This document shows positions 1-8,300 of a stretch of DNA of 27,190 nt, piece by piece. The stretch spans positions 1-27,190 of the forward strand of contig CAZPAM010000031.1 of assembly GCA_964584595.1 (NCBI GenBank), given 5' to 3'. The notes below the pieces were generated by a model. That model did no database searches, was not told the DNA's origin, and saw nothing but the letters and a program-made list of their open reading frames with translations. Position 1 is the first letter of the stretch; every line of letters starts with the position of its first letter. This DNA is from Scalindua sp964584595. Its GTDB lineage: Bacteria > Planctomycetota > Brocadiia > Brocadiales > Scalinduaceae. The position numbers were made by a program, and so were the translations under genes.

Positions 1-96
1 AATAAAGCCGGGCAAAACCAGACAAGGGCAGCAGAGCTTCTGAATATTTCAAGACAGACACTGATATATAGAATGCAAAAGTATGATATTAAGTGA
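1..96 (+). CDS. C-terminal end of a Fis-type DNA-binding regulator (partial)
   Basis: Frame 1 is open from the first base to a TGA at 94-96 and gives 31 residues. They contain TRAAELLNISRQTLIYRMQKY, which I read as the Fis-type helix-turn-helix that ends NtrC-family sigma-54 activators (usual pattern AAxxLGIxRxTLxxKLKKY). The ending YDIK is typical of these proteins. The receiver and AAA+ domains would lie upstream of the window. It ends 46 bp before the TolC-like gene, so it may control or share a transcript with that operon. The family call rests on the last 30 residues only. Confidence 0.75.
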   Translation, partial: NKAGQNQTRAAELLNISRQTLIYRMQKYDIK

Positions 97-142
97 AGAG
101 TTCACGGCGACCAATAACTAATTATTTGAAATGAGAAGAATA

Positions 143-1468
143 ATGAATTTAAAATATATTAAGAACAGATTATTTTTGTTCTCTAAGGTTTTGTCAGTTG
201 TATTATTTATTGTTGTAATATTTACCGGAATTGCAATAGCAGAGGACAAATCCGATATTTTGAAACTTAGATGGGTTATAGATGAAGCGTTAAGGATGAA
301 CCCCCAACTTCAGTCAGCAAAACTGGGATGGGATGCATCGACAGAAAAAGTAGTTCAGGAGAGGGCCTTAGACGATCCGGTCATGGGCTTTACTTATTTT
401 GGTGAGCAGGTTCAAACTCGTGTAGGAGAAAAACAGGCCGGTGTTTCGGCTTCACAGAAGATACCCTTCTACGGCAAGCTCAGATTGAAGGGTGAGGTTG
501 CCAGAAACGATGCAAAAGTATCTGGGGGAAGATATAGAACACTTGAACGAGAGATTATAGCAAAGACCAAATCTGCATTTTATGAACTGTTCTGGGTACA
601 TAAATTAATAAACATTAACGAAGAAAACAGAGGTCTTTTACAAAGGTTTGTAAAGATTGCAGAGGTAAAATATGCAACGGCTAAAGCGACACAGCAGGAC
701 GTCTTAAAAGCACAGGTGGAACTCTCAAGGATAGTAAATGAATTGATCACCCTGGAACAGCTTAAAGAAACTGCCATAGCAAAGATAAATACTTTATTAA
801 ATCGTCACCCTGATTCTCCACTTGGCTCTCCAGAGGAAGTAGATATTACGGAACTTACTGTTTCACTCAAGGATCTTTACGAGAAGGCCAAGGAGATTAA
901 TCCGGAACTTAATATCCTTAAACACAAGATAGAAAGAGATAAGGCCGCTTATAAACTTGCAAAAAAACAGTATTACCCTGATTTTACATTCGGCCTTAAC
1001 TACACCTTTATAAATGATTTGCCGTCGACAGTAATGTCTTCACCAATTGGAGAAAGCAGGGATTCATATACGGGAACTTTGAGTATGAATATTCCGATCT
1101 TTCAGAAAAGGAAGTATGATGCGGGCGTAAGAGAGGCAAACGCCAGGCTTAAATCCAGCGAAAAGGCATACAAGAACATGGAAAACATGACACTTTTCGG
1201 CGTGAAAGATTACCATTTTAAGGTACAAACTGCAGAGAGGCTGGTAAAACTTTACAGGGATAGTATTATACCTCAGGCAGAACAGTCACTTAAAGCGGCA
1301 GAGATCGGCTACCAGGCAGGACAGGTTGATTTCCTGAATCTTATAGACAGCCAGAGAGTACTGCTTGACTTTAATCTCGCATTTTACAGGGCAGTAGCCG
1401 ACTTTGGTATAAACATAGCCGAACTGGAAAGAGTAGTCGGTGTAGAATTGTCAAAGAAAACACAATAG
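143..1468 (+). CDS. TolC/CzcC-type outer-membrane efflux protein
   Basis: This encodes an outer-membrane channel component of a tripartite efflux or type I export system. With the ATG at 143 the protein has 441 residues, the usual TolC length. A hydrophobic signal sequence (roughly residues 10-32, ending TGIAIAED) is followed by two long alpha-helical repeats. Typical motifs include EALRMNPQL near the start, YYPDFTFGLNYTF in the middle, and GYQAGQVDFLNLIDSQR with IAELERVVG near the end. An in-frame ATG lies 12 bp upstream at 131, but GAGAAG at 133-138 sits just before the second ATG, so 143 is preferred. No membrane-fusion or RND pump gene is nearby, so the partner pump must be encoded elsewhere. 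The substrate cannot be told from the sequence. Confidence 0.88.
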   Translation: MNLKYIKNRLFLFSKVLSVVLFIVVIFTGIAIAEDKSDILKLRWVIDEALRMNPQLQSAKLGWDASTEKVVQERALDDPVMGFTYFGEQVQTRVGEKQAGVSASQKIPFYGKLRLKGEVARNDAKVSGGRYRTLEREIIAKTKSAFYELFWVHKLININEENRGLLQRFVKIAEVKYATAKATQQDVLKAQVELSRIVNELITLEQLKETAIAKINTLLNRHPDSPLGSPEEVDITELTVSLKDLYEKAKEINPELNILKHKIERDKAAYKLAKKQYYPDFTFGLNYTFINDLPSTVMSSPIGESRDSYTGTLSMNIPIFQKRKYDAGVREANARLKSSEKAYKNMENMTLFGVKDYHFKVQTAERLVKLYRDSIIPQAEQSLKAAEIGYQAGQVDFLNLIDSQRVLLDFNLAFYRAVADFGINIAELERVVGVELSKKTQ

Positions 1469-1556
1469 GCATTGGGTAAGTGTGAAAAGCCCTTTACTTT
1501 ATGTACCTGTTTTCACCCTCCCTTTATTTAGAATTTACAGTTTCAGAGGAGACAAA

Positions 1557-2510
1557 ATGAATATTCTTGTTTCAGGATCACTCGCTTATGACAGGATTAT
1601 GGACTTTCCGGGAAAGTTTTCTGATCACATACTTCCGGATAAGATACACGTCCTCAATGTATGCTTTATGATAGATGGTTTAAAGGAAAATTTTGGCGGT
1701 ACTGCCGGTAACATTGCATATGCCCTTTCCCTGCTTGACGAGAATCCAACCATAATAACTACTGCAGGGCGGGATTTTGACTCTTATAAAGATTGGCTGG
1801 TAAAGAGTAAGATTACAATCGAGCATATTAAGATCATCGATGAAGAACTTACGGCAGGTGCATATATAACTACCGATAAGTCAGATAATCAGATAACGGC
1901 ATTTAATCCGGGTGCAATGAAGTTCAGTTCCAGTTACGATTTTGAATCCGTTGCACACGATGACACCGTTGCCATAGTCTCACCGGGAAATCTGGATGAT
2001 ATGTATAATTTCTCAAATATATATAAACAGAAAAAAATCGATTATATCTTTGATCCGGGACAATCCCTTCCTGCCTGGACTAAAGAACGGTTAATAGAAA
2101 TGATAGATGGATCAAAGATTTTCATCTGTAATGACTATGAATTGCAGTTAACCCAGGATAAAACCTCGATGACTATCGACGATATTCTGGAGAAGACTGA
2201 GATACTGGTGCAAACTAAAAGCGAACACGGTTCGGTAGTAATACTGAAAGAGCATGGCCAAACTAAAAATATTGATATCCCTGCTGCCAAAGTTGATTCT
2301 GTAAAAGATCCTACAGGGGCAGGCGATGCTTACAGGGCGGGATTAATGAAGGGATTCTTTTTGTCAGACGGTGACATTGTTCACGCCGCAAGGATGGGTT
2401 CAGTCACTGCTGCGTATTCTGTAGAGGTTTACGGTCCTCAGAATTTCAATTTTACATCTGAATCTTTTAATAAGCGGTTTGAAGAAGCTTTTGGGGAAAA
2501 GGCGTTTTAA
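1557..2510 (+). CDS. PfkB-family carbohydrate/adenosine kinase
   Basis: This is a cytoplasmic kinase of the ribokinase/PfkB fold that phosphorylates a sugar or nucleoside with ATP. Residues 1-15 (NILVSGSLAYDRIMDFPG) and FGGTAGNIAYALSLL (about 46-60) form the substrate-binding N-terminal region. DPTGAGDAYRAG (251-262) is the second PfkB signature, with the GAGD anion hole and catalytic Asp257. The length of 317 residues is normal. I chose the ATG at 1557 because a strong GAGGAG lies 6-11 bp upstream and the conserved N-terminus begins there. A longer reading back to 1482 adds 25 residues of non-conserved sequence. The overall pattern resembles bacterial adenosine-kinase-like members, but substrate specificity within PfkB is not readable from motifs. 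The MsrB gene follows after 20 bp. Confidence 0.85.
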   Translation: MNILVSGSLAYDRIMDFPGKFSDHILPDKIHVLNVCFMIDGLKENFGGTAGNIAYALSLLDENPTIITTAGRDFDSYKDWLVKSKITIEHIKIIDEELTAGAYITTDKSDNQITAFNPGAMKFSSSYDFESVAHDDTVAIVSPGNLDDMYNFSNIYKQKKIDYIFDPGQSLPAWTKERLIEMIDGSKIFICNDYELQLTQDKTSMTIDDILEKTEILVQTKSEHGSVVILKEHGQTKNIDIPAAKVDSVKDPTGAGDAYRAGLMKGFFLSDGDIVHAARMGSVTAAYSVEVYGPQNFNFTSESFNKRFEEAFGEKAF

Positions 2511-2530
2511 ATAAACAGCTGGAAGATAAT

Positions 2531-3085
2531 ATGATAAGGATCAAGAGTAGTAATAGTTGGAGATGTATATATTTAGCTGCCTTTCTATCATGCCTTTTAC
2601 TTATCTGTAACAAAATCAAAGCGGCTGAAGACCAAAGAAATAACTTGCCGGATGAGAATTCCAGACTACATAAACAGAAAGAACCAGACATGCCTGAAAA
2701 AGTAGACAAAACCGATGAAGAATGGATGCAGTTGCTTACGACGGAACAGTACAGAATTGCACGTAAGAAGGGGACAGAACCTCCTTTCAACAATGAATAC
2801 TACAACTTTAAAGGAGAAGGCATATATCAATGTGTAGGCTGTGGCACTGACCTGTTCGATTCAAAGACAAAGTTTGAATCTGGTACAGGTTGGCCAAGCT
2901 TTTGGGATGTTGCTTCAGAGCAAAACATTAAAACAGCTACCGATAAAAGCCTTGGCATGATAAGGATAGAAGTAATGTGCAATGTATGCGATGCCCATCT
3001 CGGCCATCTATTCCACGACGGCCCGCCATCTACAGGACTTCGATATTGCATTAATTCGGCTTCGCTAAAGTTTGTTGAGGAGTAA
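2531..3085 (+). CDS. msrB: Exported peptide-methionine (R)-S-oxide reductase
   Basis: This enzyme reduces methionine-R-sulfoxide in oxidised proteins. Residues 1-32 form a basic N-terminus, a hydrophobic core (IYLAAFLSCLLLIC) and a likely signal-peptidase site near KAAED, so the enzyme should act outside the cytoplasmic membrane. A linker of about 30 polar residues precedes the MsrB fold (about 62-184). The structural zinc site is CVGC (101, 104) and CNVC (150, 153). SGTGWPSFW (117-125), AHLGHLFHDGP and RYCINSASL are family signatures, and Cys173 in the last one is the catalytic cysteine. No MsrA domain is fused. Its position after the TolC-like and PfkB genes suggests cotranscription, although those products have no obvious functional link to it. 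Confidence 0.93.
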   Translation: MIRIKSSNSWRCIYLAAFLSCLLLICNKIKAAEDQRNNLPDENSRLHKQKEPDMPEKVDKTDEEWMQLLTTEQYRIARKKGTEPPFNNEYYNFKGEGIYQCVGCGTDLFDSKTKFESGTGWPSFWDVASEQNIKTATDKSLGMIRIEVMCNVCDAHLGHLFHDGPPSTGLRYCINSASLKFVEE

Positions 3086-3229
3086 GTGAAAATCTTTCCG
3101 TTCATTATCTCTTCATCAGGTTTTTTGCGAAAATATTTCACTATAATACATGGCAATTCTATTGAATTGCAAAATTCTTTCGCAATTATCTATTAATCAC
3201 TGAAGAGCAAATTTCTGCCTGTCTTCCCT

Positions 3230-3328
3230 TTAATCCACAAGGTACTGCCGTACAATAACATAACTCCCAGTCCAAACTTTTCTCCATAACTCTTCATCAT
3301 CGGTATAACAATTGCGAACTTCAATCAA
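3230..3328 (-). pseudogene. Possible remnant of a degraded coding sequence
   Basis: A minus-strand frame of 32 codons opens with TTG at 3328 and closes with TAA at 3230. It is preceded in frame by a TAG a few codons upstream and has no good ribosome-binding site. Its composition (IEVRNCYTDDEELWRKVW in the middle) looks more like protein than random AT-rich sequence. I do not recognise the family. It may be the tail of a decayed gene, or chance. Confidence 0.2.
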
Positions 3329-3359
3329 AAGTTTTTTCTACAAAGCCCGATACAATCCA

Positions 3360-3423
3360 CCCTGTTAGATAGGCTTAATATCGGAATATCGGTATTTCCT
3401 CCTTTCTTGCCTATCTAACGGGG
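3360..3423. repeat. Long-stem inverted repeat (15-bp arms, 34-nt loop)
   Basis: The left arm CCCTGTTAGATAGGC (3360-3374) pairs with GCCTATCTAACGGGG (3409-3423). This gives 11 perfect pairs, one G-T pair and three more G-C pairs. The loop contains AATATCGG twice in tandem on the plus strand. On the minus strand it contains AAGGAGG, a perfect Shine-Dalgarno-like string with no start codon close behind it. There is no T-tract, so a simple intrinsic terminator is unlikely. It could be a structured RNA element or a small mobile-element relic. Confidence 0.55.
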
Positions 3424-3536
3424 ATAATCTTCTAAACAATTCCCTATTAAGCTAACACTTCATTAGTTATTATTCCTTCAACAACATCCTGTTATATTCC
3501 ACCATATTTTTAAATTGACATTATGATTTAATAGCT

Positions 3537-3565
3537 TTACCTTTCATAGACATACATTATATAAT
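3537..3565 (+). promoter_or_regulatory. Sigma-70-type promoter candidate for the helicase gene
   Basis: A perfect TATAAT lies at 3560-3565, about 50 bp before the helicase ATG. A weak -35 (TTACCT, 3537-3542) is 17 bp upstream of it. A perfect TTGACA also occurs at 3515-3520, but its matching -10 (TACCTT) is poor. Both are motif matches only. Confidence 0.45.
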
Positions 3566-3615
3566 AGAAAATCACGCTTCGATTAACTTGCACTCTACTA
3601 ACAGCATTACTGAGA

Positions 3616-5847
3616 ATGGATATTCTAGACAACGTAACTGAAGCACAAAAAGAGGCAATTACTCATATAGACGGCCCTTTACTTGTAATCGCAGGAGCCG
3701 GCAGCGGCAAGACAAGGGTGATTACACGCAGGGTAGGATATCTTGTTGAACAAGGGACTGCCCCGGCAAATATCCTGTCCATAACCTTTACCAATAAAGC
3801 CGCCAATGAGATGAAAGAACGGCTGGGTGAGTTTCTGGACTTGAGGGGGATGTGGGTCTCAACATTTCATGCCATGTGTTCAAGAATCCTGCGAAACGAG
3901 ATTGAGCAAATGGGTTTTACCAGGAATTTCAGTATATATGACACTGCTGATCAGTCCAAGTGTGTAAAGGCCGTGATGAATGAACTGAATCTGGATACTA
4001 CGAACTGGCGGCCAAGCGCTGTGGCAGCGTCGATAAGTAACGCAAAGAATGAGTTGATGTCAGTGGATGAATTTTCTAAATATAAGTCAGGCTATTATAA
4101 CGACGTTGTTTCAAAGGTATACACAAGGTATCAGAAATATCTTGAGGCAAACAATGCGCTGGATTTTGATGATCTGCTTTTCACAATTGTACATCTGTTT
4201 AGAAATTTCCCGGATGTACTCGAAAAATATCAGGATAAATTCAGATATATCCTCATAGACGAGTATCAGGATACTAATCACGCACAGTACACAATCACTC
4301 AACTGTTGGCACAGAGGTACGGAAATATCTGCGCTACCGGAGACCCTGATCAGTCTATCTATGGATGGCGCGGCGCCAATATACGGAACATTCTCAGTTT
4401 TGAAGAAGATTACCCTGAGACAAAGACTGTCCGGCTTGAACAGAACTATCGTTCAACCAAGAACATTCTTCACGTTGCCTCTGAGGTAATAAAGAATAAT
4501 CAATCAAGGAAACCAAAATCCCTCTGGACTGAGAATGACGAAGGAAACAGGGTGAGAGTAATCCACTGTGAGGACGAGAATATTGAATCAGGGGAAATTG
4601 CTGCAAACATCTCTGAATTTGTTAAGAATGGAAACAGTTACTCTGATATAGCGGTATTTTACCGTACAAACGCACAGTCACGTGTATTGGAGGCCTGCCT
4701 GCTTAAAGGAGGAATACCTTATTCAATTGTAGGTAGTGTCGAATTCTTCAAGAGAAAAGAGATAAAAGATATTCTTTCTTATCTCAAACTCTGTGCTAAT
4801 CCCGATGATGACCTCTCTTTTGAGAGGATTGTAAACGTTCCGCCGAGAGGTATCGGGCCAACAACTATAAGGCGTTTACGAGAATGGGCGGACAGGCATA
4901 ACACGAATCTTCTGGAAGCCATATCACGTGTTCAGGAAATCCCGGAAATAAAGGCAAAGAGCTCCAAAGCGGTGAAAGACTTCTGGAAAATTACTTCCGA
5001 ATTATATAAACTCTCAACTTATCCTGTGATGGAGTTTGTAAAGCAGGTTATCGGGAAAACCGGATATATATATTACCTGGAACAATCTTATGAGAGTGAC
5101 AGTGAGGAGAGATTGGAGAATATTAATGAACTGGTAAATGCGGCCAGTGAGTATGACAATTCAAATCCGGAAGGCTCGCTCCAGGGTTTTCTGGAAGAGG
5201 TGGCATTAATCTCAGATATTGACAAATGGGACGATAGTACAGATACGGTTACCCTTATGACCCTGCATGCTGCAAAAGGGCTGGAATTTCCGGTTGTATT
5301 CATAGCAGGCCTTGAGGAAGGGTTGTTACCACATTCACAATCAAAGGATTCAGATGATGATATTGAAGAAGAGCGCCGTTTATGCTATGTTGGTATTACA
5401 AGGGCACAAAGGGATCTTTTCCTGATCCACACCAGATACAGGGCAAAATTCGGCCAGAGGTCTCCGTGTATCCCTTCCCGGTTTTTAAGTGAAATCCCTG
5501 AAGACTTTATAGAGGAAATTGATAAGACTGACTATAATTCCTACGCAGATAAGCTGCAAGCTGAACATGCAGAGAGAAGCGAAGATGATTTAGAATCCGG
5601 TGATTACCTATATGACGACGAAAAGAATGTACATGACGTAGCTGACGAATTCCGGCATGAAGAATCTCAGGATAGCAGTAATCTGGTTCCCGGAGATATT
5701 GTAAGTCACGAATTCTTTGGCCGTGGGAGAATTACAAAAATTATCACATCAACAAATACGGTATTTGTTGATTTTAGTAATGTAGGTATGAAAAAACTGG
5801 TACTGGACTACGCAAATTTAGAAAAGCTGGAAGATTATTGTAGATGA
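3616..5847 (+). CDS. UvrD/PcrA-type superfamily 1A DNA helicase
   Basis: This is an ATP-dependent 3'-5' DNA helicase acting in repair and in removing proteins such as RecA or RNA polymerase from DNA. All SF1A motifs are present. They are the Q motif region (residues 6-14), Walker A AGAGSGKT (26-33), motif Ia TFTNKAANEM (57-66), Walker B/II LIDEYQDT (213-220) and motif III GDPDQSIYGWRG (242-253). Motif IV is RLEQNYRS, motif V is TLMTLHAAKGLEFPVVF, and motif VI is EERRLCYVGITRAQ. The C-terminal stretch GDIVSHEFFGRGRITKI matches the Tudor-like tail that contacts RNA polymerase in PcrA/UvrD. The length of 743 residues is normal. The ATG at 3616 places the Q motif right at the N-terminus as in relatives, though its ribosome-binding site is weak. 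The NifS-like gene follows after 13 bp. Confidence 0.95.
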   Translation: MDILDNVTEAQKEAITHIDGPLLVIAGAGSGKTRVITRRVGYLVEQGTAPANILSITFTNKAANEMKERLGEFLDLRGMWVSTFHAMCSRILRNEIEQMGFTRNFSIYDTADQSKCVKAVMNELNLDTTNWRPSAVAASISNAKNELMSVDEFSKYKSGYYNDVVSKVYTRYQKYLEANNALDFDDLLFTIVHLFRNFPDVLEKYQDKFRYILIDEYQDTNHAQYTITQLLAQRYGNICATGDPDQSIYGWRGANIRNILSFEEDYPETKTVRLEQNYRSTKNILHVASEVIKNNQSRKPKSLWTENDEGNRVRVIHCEDENIESGEIAANISEFVKNGNSYSDIAVFYRTNAQSRVLEACLLKGGIPYSIVGSVEFFKRKEIKDILSYLKLCANPDDDLSFERIVNVPPRGIGPTTIRRLREWADRHNTNLLEAISRVQEIPEIKAKSSKAVKDFWKITSELYKLSTYPVMEFVKQVIGKTGYIYYLEQSYESDSEERLENINELVNAASEYDNSNPEGSLQGFLEEVALISDIDKWDDSTDTVTLMTLHAAKGLEFPVVFIAGLEEGLLPHSQSKDSDDDIEEERRLCYVGITRAQRDLFLIHTRYRAKFGQRSPCIPSRFLSEIPEDFIEEIDKTDYNSYADKLQAEHAERSEDDLESGDYLYDDEKNVHDVADEFRHEESQDSSNLVPGDIVSHEFFGRGRITKIITSTNTVFVDFSNVGMKKLVLDYANLEKLEDYCR

Positions 5848-5860
5848 AAGGAGTATTAAA

Positions 5861-7030
5861 TTGGAAAAGATATATCTTGATCACGTTTCTTGTACACCAA
5901 CTCACCATTCGGTTATAGAAGCAATGGTTGATTCTATAAAGAACTGTTACGGCAATCCGTCAAACATGCATCATTTCGGGCAAACGGCTAACAAGATAGT
6001 TCAGACTGCCAGGGATGAAGTGGCGTCACTTATAGGGGCAAAGGCCGAGGAAATAATATTTACATCAAGCGGAAGTGAGGCGAACAATTTTGCCATTAAG
6101 GGCCTTGTAATGGCAAACCAGAAAAAGGGCAAACACATTATCACATCTGAGATAGAACATTTCTCTATCCTTAATCCACTAAAACGGCTTGAAAAGACCG
6201 GTTTTGAGGTTACGCGTATACCGGTTGATAAATACGGTATGATAGATCCTGCCGAGGTTGCAAGTGCCATTAAGCCGGAGACGATACTCGTCTCCATTAT
6301 GCATGCAAATAATGAAATAGGCACTATTGAACCGATAGACGAGATCGGAAAGATAGTTAAGGAGCACGACATAACCTTTCATGTTGATGCCGTAGCGTCA
6401 GCAGGTTGTATCCCCGTAGACGTAAACACAATAAAGGCAGATGCACTAAGTCTGGCCAGTAACCAGTTTTATGGGCCGCCAGGTGTGGGGGCACTGTATT
6501 TGAGAGAAAAAACAAGAATAGTTCCATTTATTGAAGGAGGCATACAAGAAGGTGGACGTCGGGCAGGTACTGAAAACATACCCGGAATCGTGGGTATGGG
6601 AAAAGCTGCGGAATTGGCAACGAAAGAAATGGAGACGCGCAAAAAGACGATAGAACCTTTACGTGATAAGTTATTAAATGGTTTGATAAGTTCGGCAGGC
6701 CAGATTCATCTGAATGGCCATCCGGAAAAACGATTGCCTAACAATATTAATATAAGCATAGAGTATGTTGAGGGTGAGTCAATACTTCTGTTTTTAGATA
6801 TGAAGGGAATAGCGGTATCTTCCGGTTCGGCATGCACCTCCAAATCCCTGAAGTCATCACACGTCTTGAGTGCGATCGGGGTAGATGATGCGGTAGCTCA
6901 GGGATCAATACTTCTTAGCCTTGGAATAGATAATTCTGAAGAACACATTGAGTATGTATTAGAAACACTCCCTCCTATAATAAAAAGATTGAGAGAAATG
7001 TCTCCATTATATGAGGACAGCCAGGCCTGA
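5861..7030 (+). CDS. NifS/IscS-like aminotransferase-fold protein lacking the PLP lysine
   Basis: The 389-residue protein aligns over its full length with class V cysteine desulfurases. Conserved features include GNPSNMHHFG (31-40), FTSSGSEANNFAIKG (67-81), His100 in SEIEHFSIL, HANNEIGTIEPI (148-159), Asp176 in HVDA, GGRRAGTEN (231-239) and the persulfide loop SSGSACTSKSL with Cys325. The Schiff-base site, normally S-x-H-K followed by a GPKG-like turn, reads SNQFYGPPG. Gln202 (codon CAG, 6464-6466) replaces the lysine and Asn201 the histidine. The PLP-ring glutamine after HVDAA is Ala179, and the N-terminal LDNAATTP box is LDHVSCTP. Ordinary desulfurase chemistry is therefore unlikely, although the reactive Cys loop is intact. 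A role as a sulfur carrier, partner subunit or lysine-independent PLP protein is possible. The start is TTG, supported by AAAGGAG 8-14 bp upstream and by the family N-terminus. Confidence 0.85.
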   Translation: MEKIYLDHVSCTPTHHSVIEAMVDSIKNCYGNPSNMHHFGQTANKIVQTARDEVASLIGAKAEEIIFTSSGSEANNFAIKGLVMANQKKGKHIITSEIEHFSILNPLKRLEKTGFEVTRIPVDKYGMIDPAEVASAIKPETILVSIMHANNEIGTIEPIDEIGKIVKEHDITFHVDAVASAGCIPVDVNTIKADALSLASNQFYGPPGVGALYLREKTRIVPFIEGGIQEGGRRAGTENIPGIVGMGKAAELATKEMETRKKTIEPLRDKLLNGLISSAGQIHLNGHPEKRLPNNINISIEYVEGESILLFLDMKGIAVSSGSACTSKSLKSSHVLSAIGVDDAVAQGSILLSLGIDNSEEHIEYVLETLPPIIKRLREMSPLYEDSQA

Positions 7031-7057
7031 GTTAAAATATTTTACTTGTAACTCAGG
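7026..7057. terminator. Hairpin shared by two convergent genes
   Basis: CCTGAGTTA (7026-7034) and TAACTCAGG (7049-7057) form a perfect 9-bp stem with a 14-nt loop. The stem overlaps the stop codons of both converging genes (plus-strand TGA at 7028-7030, minus-strand TGA at 7053-7055). It probably acts as a bidirectional terminator. There is no long T-tract on either side. Confidence 0.6.
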
Positions 7058-8300
7058 ACTTGCTCCTTGCTTTGCTTTTTGTTTTTTTCGTTTTGTTTGG
7101 TTTCAGCTTATTTCCTTTACTGTACAATCCCCATAAATAATACTTCTGGGATGCAAATCCTAATGCTGATCTTCTTATCTCCATTTCTGAGTACTTGACA
7201 TTGTACTTCCATGTGTGATAGTTAAAGCTGAGACTTCTTGCAAAATAGAGAGGTTTCAGGCTGTTAATTATCTTCTTTCTTTCTTCACCATTCTTTGACA
7301 CATCGTATCTATACAGGAGATTATAAAACACCTGAGTCCATAGCAGGATGGTCAGGTCAAAAACCTCCATTTCAAACATATCGTTTATCCTTGCGAATGC
7401 ATATGGCTCTAAAAGATCTTTAATGTCAGCTTGATATTTATTGTATGCTGTCCTGCCTTTCTCTTTCAGGTCGAGGATGTCGATATCCAACTCCTGTGGC
7501 TCTGCTAAAATGTCTAAACCAAATGTATCAGGTGTAAAAACGTCACCATTATTCCTGACCATCCAGTTGTTCTTATTCTGCACAAGTATCGCCAGTAATG
7601 TTTCTATTACCTGGTCAAACATGATACCCAGTTTTGGAGCGCTTGCCTTATGAATCTTTGCCCCCAGGCCGGCCTGGCAGATCTTAAAACCTCCAAGCAC
7701 AGCGTTTAATGACATAAAGACGTCTATTCCGTATTGTCTGGTGCTTTCAGTCCATGATTGTTTCAGCCAATATTTCATGAGCTTTGGAGAAAATGCAAAC
7801 TCACCACCTATGGGCTGGCGAATATCCGTAGACAGCAAACCAAACATGACCGGATAACATATATGATTCGTAATAGTGCCGTCAAACTGGTGCCTTGAAT
7901 AGAGTGGTATTACGTAGTCATAACCATCCACGATAGGCTGTCCAAGATATTTTACCCATTCTTTTGTTATTGATTTCAGATCAGCATCTACAACAATGGT
8001 GACTTCAGCATCAACACTCTTTGCAAACTTGAACAGGTTTAAAAAATTATTGCCCTTACCCATAACACCATGAGCAGTACTGATATATTTCTTCTCAATA
8101 CGGGTTTTTGTGTTCAGGAAAGCGTCTTTTGTGTTATCCGGACTGTTATTATCTACATTAACAATGATACTCTTTTTGCCCGGAAAATACTCTTCAAGCC
8201 CTTCTCCCACTATTTTGGTTACATGAGAAATGGTATCGGATTCGTTATATGAGGGTATCCCAACAACCACATCATATTTCTTACTTTGCTTACTTTTCAT
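7053..8300 (-). CDS. GT-A fold glycosyltransferase, possibly glucosylglycerate-synthase-like
   Basis: This transfers a sugar from a nucleotide-sugar donor in the cytoplasm. The GT-A core spans about residues 9-250. It opens with VVVGIPSYNESDTI (11-24) and continues with NVDNNSPDNT (48-57), HGVMGKGNN and the metal-binding DAD (105-107). After these come GGEFAFSP (165-172) and YGIDVFMSLNAVLGGFKI. The GKGNN loop plus the GGEFAFS and YGIDVF segments resemble retaining enzymes that glycosylate glycerate or phosphoglycerate, but I cannot separate this from other GT2-like branches. The C-terminal 160 residues are helical and rich in Tyr and Lys, ending in a very basic tail (TKKTKSKARSKS). There is no signal peptide or membrane segment. 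The ATG at 8300 has AGGGG a few bases upstream and overlaps the end of the WbqC-like gene by 11 bp, so the two are likely translationally coupled. Confidence 0.78.
   Translation of the reverse strand: MKSKQSKKYDVVVGIPSYNESDTISHVTKIVGEGLEEYFPGKKSIIVNVDNNSPDNTKDAFLNTKTRIEKKYISTAHGVMGKGNNFLNLFKFAKSVDAEVTIVVDADLKSITKEWVKYLGQPIVDGYDYVIPLYSRHQFDGTITNHICYPVMFGLLSTDIRQPIGGEFAFSPKLMKYWLKQSWTESTRQYGIDVFMSLNAVLGGFKICQAGLGAKIHKASAPKLGIMFDQVIETLLAILVQNKNNWMVRNNGDVFTPDTFGLDILAEPQELDIDILDLKEKGRTAYNKYQADIKDLLEPYAFARINDMFEMEVFDLTILLWTQVFYNLLYRYDVSKNGEERKKIINSLKPLYFARSLSFNYHTWKYNVKYSEMEIRRSALGFASQKYYLWGLYSKGNKLKPNKTKKTKSKARSKS

Larger units (their letters stand above)
3086..3615. other. 530-bp intergenic region before the helicase gene
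   Basis: No convincing gene lies here. It holds a short minus-strand coding-like remnant (3230-3328), a long hairpin (3360-3423) and a promoter candidate (3537-3565), each listed separately. The rest is AT-rich sequence in which I see no further structure. Confidence 0.6.

Noticed and set aside
1482..1556. Longer N-terminus for the PfkB kinase starting upstream of the ATG at 1557
   Set aside because: The added 25 residues are not conserved in the family, and a strong GAGGAG directly precedes the ATG at 1557.
2467..2793. A 108-codon minus-strand frame opposite the start of msrB
   Set aside because: It is antisense to two real genes, Leu/Ser-rich, and has no recognisable domain or ribosome-binding site.
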